A stretch of DNA of 64,000 nt from Ehretia macrophylla (Eukaryota; Streptophyta; Magnoliopsida; Boraginales; Ehretiaceae): positions 90,638,825 through 90,702,824 of the forward strand of contig CM075764.1 of NCBI GenBank assembly GCA_037974665.1, in the 5' to 3' direction. A program made the translations under genes and the position numbers. Positions 11,053 to 24,500 of the stretch are shown in pieces (position 1 is the first letter of the stretch; each line of letters starts with the position of its first letter). The notes beneath the pieces are model-generated. The model did no database searches and was not told the DNA's origin. It worked only from the letters and a program-made list of their open reading frames with translations.

Positions 11053-12728
11053 ATCATCCTACCTATTCTTAACAGTAGTGGTGAAGTCAGGCAATAGGTT
11101 AGTGTAGGCAGTACAATGATGCAGTCAGTAGCCAAATCACATTTGATACAGAAATTATAATTTTTTTACTAAATATATTTTGAAGTCAATTAAAGTATAA
11201 ACAAGTATTTTTTAACACAATTTTAGATCCAAACTACATTTGAGACAACAATCGACGAAATTGGATGAAATAAGATATCATTTTTTTTTATCGCACAATA
11301 AAGAAGAATAATCTTTTCATCGAGTCGCTTATAGTATGTGATTCGGATAAAACATATACTTTTAATTATTTTAAAATATATTTAGTAAAAAGAAATATAA
11401 CTTTAATAATTAATTCTAAAAATTAATTACTAGCTTTTGTAGCCAATTCATAGCTAATAGCCATGGAATGTTAATTAGTGATGAAATAGCCACAAAAATT
11501 CAACTTTTGTCGCCATTATATGGCCAAATGACCACGAAATTTGAAAATTAATTATTGTTCCTGTCGCCCTTTCTATTTTTATGCCTAATGACGACTACAC
11601 ATTGGCTACTGAAATTTTTTTAAAAAAAATTATGTCGCTTTTCCGTAGTTGCATAGAGATGACATGTTTTTCATTGCCTTTCTATAACTATTTGATGATG
11701 AAAATTTTTCCATCACCTTTCGTTGCTATTAGTTGGTAGAAATAAAAAAAATTATGTCGCTTTTCTGTAGTTGCATAGAGATGACATATTTTTCATTGCC
11801 TTTCTATAGCTATTTGATGATGAAAATTTTTCCATCACCTTTCGTTGCTATTAGTTGGCGGAAATATTTTTCATGTTGTGTGAGATTGTTGAAGTGAGTG
11901 TATAATTTGTTAAATTAATGACGTTAGTTTTTTTTTGTCGTTGATCTAATTGGGTTTAACTATTTCTGCTTGGCTTACTTGGGCTTTCAAAGTCATAGTC
12001 TTATGTTGGCTTATCGTCATTAATAAGTATAGTTTAGCTATAATATCAATGGGTCTAACGCGAACCTGAAGTTGAGAAGCCCAGCCCAACAGCACCCCCT
12101 CGCGTCCCACACCTTCCAGCAAAACAGAAAATGCAGAAAAAACTTTTTCTTTTTTGTTTTTAAGAAGTCAAAACCCTAAAACCATATGGCTTTCTCGTCT
12201 ATATATATACAACTAGCAAAAAAGCAAGTTGGCGTTTCTGTACACAACCCAAAATGCAGAAAAAAAAAACTTTTTCTTTTTTGTTTCCCAGAAGTCAAAA
12301 CCCTACCGCATTTCCCATTTTTCCATTAAAACGTTCCTACCATAATATGTCATCGCTTGCATGACCTTGTGTCCATAAGTGCCAATGACCTTCAACTGAT
12401 GTTGATAGGCTTAGCAACTTGCTAGAATCTGTTCTTTGTCACATACCCTCTCTCTTCCAACAGAGTATGCTGTTGCCACCAGGGTGTTATAAAAAACGTA
12501 GAAATTCATTTGGAAAAATATCCCCAATCTCGTTTTCAGTAATTACGGCACCAAACGGTTTAATCCGCGCTAGACAAAAGACAGAAACATTAAGTTTGCA
12601 TGTTTTGTTAACAAGGTTTTGTTATCCCTCAACGTACAATGCATAGACAGGTTTTCTCTGGCGATTGAAAAATATTATGAGGCATATGATGTTACTACTT
12701 GGATATCCAATCCAATTGCTAGGACACC
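11053..12728. other. AT-rich nuclear-like segment at the head of repeat A
   Basis: This stretch is clearly more AT-rich than the mitochondrial-type DNA after it. It contains A/T runs, a 122-bp tandem duplication, and two near-copies (12125-12180 and 12255-12305) of a CAGAAAA(A)CTTTTTCTTTTTTGTTT motif. TCTATATATATAC at about 12199 looks like a nuclear TATA box. No complete gene is visible. A frame at 12419-12646 continues further in copy B but matches nothing I recognise. It looks like nuclear DNA joined to mitochondrial DNA before the ~9.6 kb duplication. An AT-rich mitochondrial spacer cannot be excluded. Confidence 0.5.
11631..11871 (+). repeat. Two tandem 122-bp units (repeat A)
   Basis: TATGTCGCTTTTCCGTAG at 11631 recurs at 11753 with the following ~115 bases, including GATGACAT, TTTTCATTGCC and CATCACCTTTCGTTGCTATT. 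The two units differ at a few positions. Confidence 0.88.
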
Positions 12729-13306
12729 GAATTCATAAAGGTGGGTAGAGAAGGCTGCAGTAGATTCTTCCGACCGAGTCCTAGTAGCAGAGTCTTGAGG
12801 CACGGATCTAACGACAAGGGAATCAACGGCTGATCGCGATTCATCAGTCGTAATTCTCCCAGCAGCTATCCATTTTAGTTCGCCAGTCAATGACTGAGCT
12901 GTGATTGCATAGGTGGTAGAGCAAGCTGGAGCGGAGGCAGCCTATTCTTCTTATTGCTAACAGCCTATTAGGGATTCAAGTATAGTAAGAAGCAACAGGA
13001 GAAGAAAGACAGAAAGAAAAAAGAGCAATTAATATTACTATATATATACAATTTTGCTTCGATGTTCTCGATCTTGCAAGTCAAGAATTCCGTACTTTGG
13101 AAAGGAGTAGCGGGTAAGGTCGCATCTCACAAGGGCGAAACCTGGCTCCTTTAGGTCTGCCAACATCACTGATTGGGGAAGATCAAAGTCCATTACAGTC
13201 TCGCAAAAGCAAAGGAAAGTCAAAAAAAGGAAAGAAAGTAATACAGAACAGCGCTCCTGAATGAGCTTCTTTGTATCAGTACTTCGGTCTCGGAAACCAA
13301 ACACTA
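12729..13306. repeat. 578-bp segment present three times (copy in A)
   Basis: GAATTCATAAAGGTGGGTAG through CCAAACACTA is also at 36359-36936 and 38761-39338. It contains a minus-strand frame of about 99 codons starting at 13337 with one hydrophobic stretch (VLLSFLFLTFLCFCETV). That frame has no recognisable homologue, and its right edge is not kept in the third copy. No function is assigned. Confidence 0.9.
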
Positions 13307-16300
13307 ACTGTTGGAACTGTTGGAGTATCCGCGTCAAGGCAGTTGGTCATGAGTGATTGCCCCTTGCCAATGGTTCAGGTTTTTATTCCTTTAAGGTAGC
13401 TAGGTAGTTCCTGAGTTAGGAGTTAGAGTTGTAGCGGATAAAAGATCTTATATCTTATATATATAGTTCCTCTTTCCTTGCTTCTTAGTTTGTCTAGGAG
13501 CAGAAGTAAGAAGTCATAAGTAGTGGTGAATCCGTGTAGCTGTCAGCTTAAATGGTAGTTGTTTATTCTCACCCGGTAGCTGCTTTTAGAGAATAATATC
13601 TCTTGCTTGGAGCTCTTCTTCGTCCTTCGACCTTTTCTAGAATGATGTATTATCTTCTTGCTTTGGTGGTCGTGGTATAGCCTTTATAGAATATCCTCTT
13701 CCCCAGGAAAGCTAACTCAATAGGAATTCTCTCTCTCGTCGGGCAATTCCGTCCTTCTCCGCAAGAGATTGCTCTCTCCCGGGGCTAACCTATGACCTCA
13801 TTCTCCTTGTTGTTCCGATCCGACTTCAATGGAGAAAGCAAAGAGCTCTTTCTCGATAATTTCATTCGTGAACCAGGCGGTTTTTTTTACTCAACTCAAG
13901 ATGTTCTTCTCTTAAGATATTTGTCTTCATAAGTAAGCGCTTAGGCACGAAAGGAAAGAGAAAAGGCTGTCAGTCCAAGCAACTCGCCCTGAGGGAAGAG
14001 CTCCCTACTCCGCTCCGTATTCCAATCCTCAAGGCGCGATAGACCCGATGAAAGCCCACAGGAACAGACCCACGAAGGGGATTTACTCCTAACTGCTCCT
14101 TCAAGGAAAAGGAAGTAACTGAACTGAGGATTCACCGATCGCGAAAGAAGGGAAGGCTAGGGCAAGCAAGTCAGGGAAGGAAGAAACTGAACTGCAGGGA
14201 AAGGCGCTAGAGCCCAGTTCTTTCAGCCCCTGTTAAGATAAGAGGATTGTAGCGAACGTAGCCCTATTAATAAGCCTTAGTGAGCGCAAGGTTTCACTTC
14301 CATTATAAGGGCTAGGTCCTATGATCCGTAGATTATAGAGGTGTTTACTCTTACCATTAGTTGAAATCCCGCTATTAGTTATTAGTTGGTATCCCCCGAA
14401 GCTGGTATTTGGCAGGTGAGGGCAACCCTCAGTTACTAGCTGTGGATAGGAATAGGATCCGGGTACAAAGATGATGGAGGTCCTTCTTCCACCTCTGGAT
14501 CCAGACAAGTCGAAAGCCCATCTTTTTCTTCTTCTGCAGCGAACCAATATGCGTAGGTCTAGTAGCCATAGCTGTTGGTAGTGCTAGTTACAGGCAAAGG
14601 TCAAGCAAAGGTCTTCTTTCCCCGATGTCTCTCCTATTCCACCGTGGCCTTTTCTGTAAGCCATTTAGTCAATTTCTTCCCTTTACAACTAGCCTACTTT
14701 ACTTAGGCCCTGACTTGTGAGGAGAACCAACCGTCCTTTACTTTATGCCCGGAGAAGGACTGGCAAAAGACTGAAATCACCCTTGCACTCGCATCAGGAT
14801 TCACTCCAAGCCTTCTAGCTGCCCCTCACTATCAGTACTCCACTTGCCCGAGAAGGAGCCCCGGAAGCGGCTGTTAAATCATTAACTCGTACTTAAGAGT
14901 CCTAAACTACAGTTTCTAGAAAGGCCCTCTCATCTCTTTAAGACTTGGCGCAAAGCCCCAATCCTGTAACTAACGGTCCTCTTCCCATTGCCTTCGCTTC
15001 CCTTTATTCGTTCGCCCGGATTTTGTCAACCTTCTTATTTCATAGAACAGAACCTCTCTCCGTGAGATATTTCATTGTGGAAGGGCATGGTTTAGAAAGC
15101 AAAGATTAGAAGCGAGCACTATCCTCAACAGTATGTAAACAACCTAACCATTTCTATTATATTAGAAGGCAGCGTGAGAAGCTAAGAAAATGGGGCCTGT
15201 GGTAAGCTTGTCTTAACGATGGAGTAATAGTGCAGAAACCTCTTTGATCATTCAAGAGAGTCAGCCAATGCCAACACACTTCTTTAATCATGAGTCATGG
15301 GTATTGGAATGAGAAAGAAGGCATAGGTATAATAGTTGTGAACCCCAGGTCGGTTGAAGATAGTAGCGAATCAGTAGGTTGGAGTAGCTCACCTGTAGGG
15401 ATAACCCTCAAATCCCATTCACTCCGACGGCATTCAAGGCCCATTCAAGGCCGGCATTAGCATTAGATTGAGGCAAGGGCGGCTATCCCTTTCTGTCTTT
15501 CCTGGTTCGGGATTTCTTTTCTCATGGGATAAAGAGAAGCTTTTAGGGCTTAATAGCATATAATTACTAAAAGTAGGGGCAATGGGCAGAGGGAAAGCAG
15601 GCCTTAGCACCCTCGCGCTCAGACCTCAGTCTATACTCGATCTTGCTTAGAAGTCTACTCTGTCACCTTGTGAGGGGCTTGAATCAGTCCTTAGTCAATT
15701 ATCACTCTCCTAGCCTAAGGCTAGGCAAGAAAGACTTTTCTATCTATATCATTAGATAAAGAAAGAAGGTGCTAGGCAGCCAAGTCTTTCCTGTTGGAAA
15801 GAAGACAGAGAACAAAAGCAGTACTTATAGAATGCTGATGTCTGGAAGGCATCAATCATCCCAGAACTAAGCGATCCAGCAGTAAGCTAGTCAAAAGAGT
15901 AGGTCATCCAGATTCGAAACAGACTTGGGAGAGTAGGACAGTCAGAGGCGAGCTTAAGGTAGAAAGCCAATGCTTCAGACTGACCCAATCGTAAGCTAAA
16001 TCAGTGAGAGGCGAAAGCCAAGAGCATGGGTGAGGGTGTCAAGATCCTTCCGAGAGGACCGCTCTAGTTGTTGAATGGTAGACCCTATGCTTCGTAAGAT
16101 AGAGCTAAATGTAGATCTCAACTTCGTGACTAAGTCGGCCAGTGGCAAATGCAAATCATCAGAAATTGTCTTCTTACTCGGTCTGCTTACCAATCAGTAA
16201 TTGGATCGGCAGGTAAGAGGCAGTATCTATCCTATCTGCCTTCAATTCCTTGAGTCCATTCACAGAATTCAAAGTGGGCTATCCGTGAGTGAAGATGGAG

Positions 16301-17970
16301 AGGGTAAAACTGTTTTGGCAGGACATTTGGTTTATATCCCTAAAGATTACATTCAAGGGTATAGACATTTTTAATCGACTTGGCAGACAAAGCCATCACC
16401 AACTCTTATTACAGAGAACTAAGATCCATTAGGGCCTCAGCTCACTCAGGAAGAGAAGATTCTTTGTAAAAGAGCTTCATCAGAGGACTTTAAGTTACCT
16501 TTCCTTATTGGCGGCAGAAGACCCAAAAACTGGGATTAGCCCAACCTTATATATATAGCAGTAGCGACAATCAAGAACAAGACTGATTACTTCTCCCCAT
16601 AGATTCGACTGTAGCCGATTGGCTTCCTTACACTAACGCAGCTCCAAGAGCTATATTAAGCAGGAAGGCCCGTAGGTCAAGAGTGGAAGGACAAGACAGA
16701 ACCGCAAGAGCAGATCTATGCCAATTTTACGGGGTTTGATAAACTTTTTCGATTGGGAACACCTCTTTGGTAGCATCGCCTTCACCCAACAATTGTTGAC
16801 GACTTTCTAAGACTGAGTGAGGGTTTAGGCTTTCTGGTCTCAGATCTGGTTTAGTGGACAAATATTAGCCGTGTAGCGGATCGGTCCTTCAATGCGGCAC
16901 CTGCGATAGATGTTGGGGATCTTGCTGATTCTGGACATTCATGTGCTGCTGATTCAATAGCTGTAAGGGCGGTAATGAGACCAAGGCAATCCCTTTCGCT
17001 TACGCTTTCACCTCTAGTAGGGTTACAAGCAAGCTGGTAAGTGGATAGATTGGAAGAACTAGGCTTCGAGCCAATAGAAGTAGTTGAACTTTCCCTGGCT
17101 CTTCTATCATGACTTTCATCCTTTTAGTCTCAGCTGGGGAATGGTTTATTTCCCTAAAGATTCGATTCAAGGGTATGGACCTTTTTGGCAGAAGCATAAG
17201 CACTTAGACTAGATGTCCTTATCATCACTCTTTCTCTCATGCCCGCCCTTTTCATTTCCGTACTCAGTCTTGAGGCCTTAAACAAGGGATTTGCCCAAAA
17301 GAAATAAGATAAAAGATCTCTCTTCACCGATTCTCCCTATCTCTTTAGCCCCACTGCCAAATGAATGTGTTCTTCCTATGGCCATTTCCAGGCCTTTTTA
17401 GGCCAGTTAACAAGAGCATTTCGGGGGCTAAGCGGTGAATTTGCTTTTAAGCTTAAGAGAATGCCCAGGAGAAGGCCCTTAAGTAGCAGTCTCAGAGCCT
17501 TTTATTTATTAATGATTTACGAAATATGGCTCTTAATCCCAACCTCTGAGAGGGGGATCCACTAGACGGAAGCAAGATCTAAATAAATGTCCTGGTATTC
17601 CACATTCCTAGTTCTATCATTGAGGAGAGTTGATTCATCTTACTATTGATGGCAATTACTGACTAATCAAGGAAGAAGGGAAGATGCCATGCTATGAAGG
17701 AGATCGCTTCTATGATCGATGTATGACCAGCAAATTAACTTGGACCCTGGCTACTATGGGAGTTCCGAAAGGGGCATTCTATGAACGGAGATCTAGCCAA
17801 TTGTAAAAGTGTCCTCGTCTCCAGTCTCATACCTCTTGTGATGGTGCTAGATTTCGCATGTACTTTCTCCTTCAGACCCTCACCTACCGCCCATGCCTGA
17901 GGGCTTTGAAGAAGCTTCTGGTCACATATTCCTTTTGAAATGTTTTCGACGAAAGGGAAACTAAACTCTT
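13307..17970. other. Mitochondrial-type spacer, no gene recognised
   Basis: Intermediate-GC DNA full of short purine/pyrimidine-rich runs, typical of angiosperm mitochondrial spacers. Only short frames occur. A 104-codon minus-strand frame (14233-14547) is open in both repeat copies but resembles nothing known to me. A ~45-bp motif containing CCCTAAAGATT and CAAGGGTATGGACC-like sequence occurs twice (about 16329 and 17147). No tRNA or rRNA gene is visible. Confidence 0.6.
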
Positions 17971-18050
17971 CCTCTCCCTATCGGTCGAGCATCTTCCACC
18001 CTCTCCCTATCGGTCGAGCATCTTCAAACCCGGTCGAGCATCTTCAAACC
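17971..18050 (+). repeat. Dispersed mitochondrial repeat array, 20-bp units (A)
   Basis: Two CCTCTCCCTATCGGTCGAGC modules are followed by two tandem CGGTCGAGCATCTTCAAACC units. The same module is found at 29963-29993, 31227-31257 (minus), 24474-24507 (minus) and 44003-44102. Confidence 0.9.
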
Positions 18051-20524
18051 TCAATTGGGTATTATGGGGCTATTCTAGGTAAAAAGCAAGATCCGCCAAG
18101 GGGTATTAGGACAAAAGAAATCTCTGACTGAGATACCGACATTGATGAATCAAACCTATAGCAATGCCGCTCTCCTTGCCCGCCCTATCCGCCCTTAGTC
18201 AGCTAAGCAAGAATCAAAGGAATTTGCCCTTGAATCCGGATTTCCCTCCCTGACTCTGGGCTGGATCGATATCTTGGTCCATGGGCCCATTCTCAATTAG
18301 TCTTCCTGGACTATCTTTCTTACCCACCCCTGAATGGGGAACAGGCAACAATCCCCTTATGATTGCCAGCACTTCCATCTTCTTAGGAAAACCCTCCGCC
18401 CCCTAAGAACAAGAAAAGACCTGCTACCCCATCTTCCACGAAAAGAGAGTATGATGGACTTTTAGGAGTGAATCACTCGCTATCAGCATCTTCTTCTTTA
18501 GGCTGCCTTGCCCATTACCGTACACGCGGGGCTACGGTACCAATCAATCAGTTGAGCTAGGTTGTCATTTCTTCCAGCCTTGAGGGTTCTAGCCTAGAAG
18601 GCAGAAGTGTCAATACTTTTCGCTACTAAATGTCCTTTGTTATAGGAGAAAGTCGTTCTCATACCCTGATACCGGTTTTTCTTCCTCTAGATGTTAGGGT
18701 GGCATAAGTTGGAATCCGTGTCGCTACGGTCAAGCCAATGAATGTCCATCGGTCTATCTACGTACCTTCCATCGTAAGGCAAATCTTTTCGGAAGGTCGA
18801 CTTGATAGTCTTTATCCCCACCGGGATAGTGGGAATTTGATTCATTGATTTAATTGAACCTAGCGGGTAGCGCGCTACTTCCAATTTCCTGTGTAACCGG
18901 GCCCGAAGCCACTTAAGGGGAGACTACTTTTCTTCTCTTTCTGTCTATCAGAAAAAGGATTCTCAGTCTTCTAAGTCGTAGAGTAGACGGCGATTGCCTT
19001 TTCTTTGAGGTATAGGGGCGGAATGTCTATCTGGCTGTGTTCCCATTCGCCGTAGCGCTTATTCTTGTAAGTGGTCGCCGGGGAGGGCCAACTAGGATGT
19101 GTTTGAAACGGAAGACTTGGCCTATGGCTCGGGAGAAAGAACCAGATTCTCTGTTTCGATGGGCGATTCCACGGCTGACTCCTATTCCGGATATATGCTT
19201 TCAGTTCCGCGTTTTCGTTGCATCCCTAACTTGAGTGAGTGAACGTGAATGGAAACTGCTTTCCTTTGTGTTACATGAAATGAGGGCCCCTATCACTTAA
19301 AGGTAGCCTCCTAACCCGTGGAGCCTGCTTGCCCGTTGGATGAGAAAGCGGACTTCCCCCTCAAAACCGGATCTATCTGTGTAGAGCAGGAAAGAGGAGA
19401 TCGGAGTGATATACAGATTGAGGAAAAACAAGCTATGAGCGGACACCAACAACCGTTACCTTTTTTTTTTAGGTGGAGAAGACTAGAAACCAGCATGTAC
19501 GGGTGTCTGTCATAGGGATAGGAAGAGCAAAGTAGTAATCCCCGAGACGATTGGATTTTCTTATAGTGAGTGGAAAGTAAAAGATTCCATTAGCAGACCC
19601 ACCATTGTGAAGGGAAAAAATGCATCCTGCGGAGGGAGTGACGCGAGCCGCTTCTCATCTTTGAGGATCGGCATTCTATCTTGATTTTATCTTTCTCCTA
19701 TGAGAGAGGACACGGCAACATTTGCTTAGGAGATCGGGGACCACCTCCGATGAGGCGAGACTCACCTCCTTCCAAGACCCACTCACATCCGATTGCGGGA
19801 AAAGCCTCTATATCAGTCTTCCTTAAATGAAGGAATTCAATACCAGCGGCATTTCTTCCAGAAAGCTTTGGGACTAGGGAAGGAAATTCAAAACCAGTGA
19901 CACCGCCATCTCTGCTCATTCTTGTTCAACGGCAATGGACTGAAAGGCTTAGGAGACATCGTCTGATTCAGGAGTGGCAGAACCGTTGACACCAGATGCT
20001 TGGGCTTCAACCGACTTCAAATGAAAGAAAGAGAATTGAGTTTCAATTTTCCTCTCCTTTGAGGAGTGAGTGTAATTGAATAAAAGCCAAAACGAAAATC
20101 TAATAATAACAAACTGGGCTGAGCTCAAGTCTGAATATCAAAGTGAAATTGGGGAAAGAACCCGAAACCCTGGATTCCCAGTACTGGCCCACTTCTCCTC
20201 TTCTAGAAGACAAACTCTTCTAGGGAAAGAAAGACCAGTGGCAGCCCGCCCTTTTCAATTCAAGATTGAATAAAGAAAAAGTCCTCAAATCAAAAAGGAG
20301 TACCCACTCCTATTAATAAAAAAAGATAGGCGCTTTCTTTTCTTACTTGACTATTATGGGATTCATTCCTCTTATCTTTCCCGAGGCTAGTCTATCTAAT
20401 GGATGGAATCGACTAAGATTTGATCCAGTGCTGTTTTTGACTTCAAACTATTGGCTGGGAAAACTCTAAATAAAGGCATGTTGTGTATAGAGTTCGCGGG
20501 AAGGAAGATTGCTTTCGCCTATTA
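18051..20524. other. Mitochondrial-type spacer, end of repeat A
   Basis: No recognisable gene. Short frames, such as 65 codons at 20076-20273, are kept open in both repeat copies with one residue different. Two copies this similar would keep many frames open by chance, so this is weak evidence for coding. Confidence 0.55.
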
Positions 20525-21505
20525 GGTAAGGAAGACTAAAATGTCTAGATCAGAGGAAGAGAATAGGGGAATCACAACACTGGCCATACCTATGATTGAT
20601 GGAAACCGCGCCCCTGGTACTGAAATTCCCCTGAAGATTGAGAGAACTTAGCCTCCAACAAGGGAATGGATGACACCAAGATTCTTACTGATTTGGAAAC
20701 TCGATTTGTCCCCGAAGACTCTTCTTTTGAAGAAGCCGGTTGACTACTTTCAACCAGACAAAATCATCTGATTGACCGGGCCGACCTTAGGCTTGAAAGC
20801 CCTACTCCTACTCCAGTTTGACGAAATGGACGTTAGGACTCCCACAAGGTACAAACCTCCTATGGAGGATCGACTGAAAGTGCCATCAAACATTTTTCAG
20901 GAGCCTTTGAACAGGAATTTGGCAAAAGAATTGCGTTCGCCGGCTTTCCACTCAAGTTAAGGCTAAGGAAGTCGATCTAGGGTTACATAAGAAGAATGCC
21001 CGAAATCGACACAAAGACTTGGGTTCAATACTTGAGTTGGACCAAATCTCTGCGGTTACTATATCAAATCGATCCGCCAACACTACAGGCACTCTAAAAG
21101 AGAGACCGGAATCATCTAGGAATTTATCTAGATTTTCCGTGCTTAGCTTCACGAATCTTGTACAAACACAACCATCTCTGGTACTCTCTGGAACTAAGTA
21201 CCTGGTTATTCTTTTAAAGAAGAAAAATTGACCTCTGGCAAAAGAACTTCTGCCAAAAGCGAAAGAATTTGTGATCCTTAGCTTTCCACTTAAACAAATG
21301 AAGTAGATCGGCCAATATCCATTGCAGGAGAAACCTCTTCAACAACAGCAGCCAACAATTGAAAGAAAACATTGACATTCAATGTTGTAGAAGGGGATTT
21401 GTCAGTCAATGATTAGACTTGTTGGCCTAAGGCGTAAAAGCCCGGAGGAATCTTGTGAATACCTGAAGCCCGAAATGTCAATCGAAATCATCTAGGAATT
21501 TCTCT
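20525..21505 (+). repeat. Inverted repeat, arm 1 (~981 bp)
   Basis: From GGTAAGGAAGACTAAAATG through GGAATTTCTCT, this is the reverse complement of 46596-47576 with a few differences. It begins exactly where direct repeat A ends. The junction order in the two loci therefore records an inversion or recombination next to the large repeat. Confidence 0.93.
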
Positions 21506-24500
21506 ATGTGTCAAAGGAGAGTTATTGCCTAAGATCCTCTTCTCCGAGATCTTAGGTCTGCTGTTGATTGTTGATACGGCTTGGCTCCTGATGCCAGGTC
21601 CGGGTAGGGATATGTGAGAGAAACTGCTGCTGCTAGTGAGGGGCATCTATTCTACTCTGATGCGAGGGAGGCCATCCATAGGCTTCTATGGGCTCCATAA
21701 GAGGGGCAGGAGATCCGGAGTTGACGGATTCGGCTTTTGCATAGGACCGAAAATAGATTAGAAGGAAATTCTTTAGAGCCATTTAAAAATAAGATTTAAA
21801 AGGGGGAAGGCTAGCTTCGCATAGGCTACACATGCTAGGATCAAACTCTTCTTTTGACTATGATTGAGCCCCTCAGTGGTAGAACCTGGTGAACCCGACA
21901 TACTACTTCCTTCCAACCTTCGGTTTTAAGCAATTTCTAGTTAAGATCAGCTCATTTTTTCAAACCTACATGCAGTTGTGATCTTTTATACGATACCACC
22001 AATGATAGAAGGAGAGAATGTGATCCTTCTTCTTCAATTCATTTGCAGAGCCAAATCCCTTTATCCCCTCTCTCAATCCCTTCTTTCATAAAAATGTTTG
22101 GCAAGGAGTATGAATGTCCGAACTCCCTGTGTTAAGCATAAGGACCAACCTAAGAGCTGATTCAATAGCTAAGGTTACTTATATGCCATTCACTGCGGCA
22201 ACGAAAAGGCTTACAGCTGCTACGAGAAGATCTGTCTTACCTTATTTTTGAGCTCTTATTCAATATCTCTCACTTATTGTTGGGGTTTTTACTAACTTTA
22301 TTTTTAGGAAAGAAGGAAGAAGTCCATAGATCTTATAATACATCACCGGTGTACTTACTTCAACATAAGAAGTGTGGGCCCACTACTCACCTCCGACTAA
22401 TTCCTCAAATCAAGCAGAGCAGTTGAAGGGACAAGAGAGATTTTACCTTAATCCAATCAATCTATTCCTAAGCCAATGCTTTGGGTTACTTACCCTACTT
22501 TCGGGTTAGCTTTCTAACTACTTGCTAGCTTGTTTGCTTACTATCCCCTTGCTTATTCTTGAACCAGGGACTTGAACTGAAACTTCCAACTTCTAAGAAA
22601 TCCTGTCTTTGTCTTTCCATGCTGTCTTTTGCGTGCTATTCCTTACGCAACCTCCACTTGGATTCATTTCAAGTCTCGAGTTCTTGTTTAGAATTCTCGT
22701 AGATGAAGTTCGAACGAAATCTTTGATGCAATTCAAATTGACAAGCAGTAGTGACAGCATAATAAATATCCGGAGGACAGAACTAAATCTTTAATTCCCC
22801 GGTTTCCTTTGCCAATAGACCAATCAATGGTGCTGTATCGGAAACAAGATTCAGTCGCTACAAGCGAAGGATAATAAGAAACCGGCCGTAAAACGGGTAG
22901 ATTAACTAAAAGAAAATACACTTGGCCCACTAAGCACTAGGAGAGTCGCTTAGATAATATGCCTAGACCGGAAGACTAAGGGATTCTTCAGGTCTAGACG
23001 TAGCCTTCTTTAAATGTCATGCCAGTTAAGGTAAGCTCTCAGTGGATGCCATTACTTGACTCAATCTATCCGGGTCGTATCGCGATCGACACTTATTATA
23101 CGTTGCTTCGACTACTGTGTACATCCCCAGCCAATAAGAGGAGTGGGTACCAGACTTGCTAAGAGGAGATAACAGTGGCTCCGCGCCCCCTAACTACTGA
23201 AGACCTTAAAGAGGTGGTTGACGTTCGTCAGGCATAGATCGCTGATTCTCTTAATTAAATTCTTTGAAACTACGCGCTAGACTAGACTAAGAATCCCTCT
23301 ATTTTAATAGTAAGATTTGATTTTATTGGCTATTGGCACTTCTATAGAATAGAAAGAAGGAGTTGTCAGCCCTCGTCAAAGTACGCCCAAAGACTTATCT
23401 GAAATTCCTTTAAGCAGAGACCCTTTTTTCTGTGAGGGGTCGTAGGCCAGTCTTTCAGTAATTTTCGAGGAGTGTAAGCTGTTATAAAAGTTCTTTATAG
23501 GTTAACACGACCCGGCAATCGTAGACCCTTCCTCTAGTTAGTGACTTGGCTCCCTTCCTTCTAGTCACTGCTAGTAGGATAACATCTATTAGTCCCTTCT
23601 CTTCCTTCTCCTTTTGCTTTCTTTCTGTCCTCTGGTTTAAGGTTCATAAGGGGAGTGCTCGCTACTATAAGACAGCTCTGCATTCCTTCGAGGCAATCAT
23701 AGCCAAGCTCTGAGACTATTCAAGCTAGCGTGGTAACGATACTGAGGAGGATACCTAGCTAGTCTTGAACCAGAGCAGGGAAGTGAAGCCCTCGATTAGC
23801 AAATAGCTCCCCGTTCTATCCAATAGACTCTTTGCTAAAGTTCAAAGGCCAGTTTGAAGAAGGTCCAATGTCCGTGAGAAGTAAGTGAAACTGCCGTTCC
23901 AAAGCTTTTTAAGGTGTGACGCGAGCTGGGCAATCAACCGGAGAACCAAGGAATGGAATTGAACTGAAAGCATAGGCTTTGGCCGAAGCTGCAACCAAAG
24001 ATGAGTGGCTGTTGCCCGGGCACCGAACTATTGGCTTTAGCGACCCAATGTCTGTAGATGAAAGACGAGTTCGGAAGTACTGGATAGGTGCCTCCCCCAC
24101 GAAATGTAGCTTATGCGGAACCTATTACTCCTCAACCACCAACTAGCAGCTCTTGATAGAGAAGCTCTGTAAGGGCTATTTTAGGGCAGGCCCCACTCAA
24201 TGCGGTTTTTTTCTTTTCTTGATGAAATCTTCAAACCTCTCTTATTTAATTTATTAAATGTGCTGATAGGGAAGCCCTTTCTTTTGACGACATAAACCTA
24301 AAGACATCCTCTTACTGGGTAGGTAGTAGCGTTAGCGTACTAAGAGCCCTCTGGTTGCATTGAAAAAAGATGAGATTTTTTCCCCCTAACTACGGTGGTT
24401 CAGAAGATGCCATATCCGCCTCAAGACCCACAGCTTATTCAACAGCTTACGCCCCACGATTTGTTGCTTCCAAGGTTTGAAGATGCTCGACCGGGTTTGA

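Larger units (their letters stand above)
4312..20525 (+). repeat. Large direct repeat, copy A (interrupted by the young copia element)
   Basis: Bases 4312-4438 match 36933-37076, and 11053-20525 match 37077-46576, in the same orientation. Without the copia insertion this copy is about 9.6 kb. The copies differ by roughly 1 percent overall by eye, with denser patches (for example 14560-14760 against 40592-40792). Most differences are C/T or G/A. Plant mitochondrial repeats of this length are normally kept identical by recombination, so the divergence is unusual for DNA resident in a mitochondrion. Confidence 0.93.

Noticed and set aside
13038-13337. 99-codon minus-strand frame present in repeat copies as a candidate membrane protein gene
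   Set aside because: The third copy is cut at the repeat junction, copy B has a different reading length, and no homologue or leader is recognisable.
17971-18050. Array of short units as a CRISPR
   Set aside because: Units are directly adjacent without unique spacers, and the context is plant organellar; it is a tandem and dispersed repeat.
19311-19515. Overlapping opposite-strand frames of about 65 codons as paired small genes
   Set aside because: Random open frames in spacer; copy B does not preserve both.
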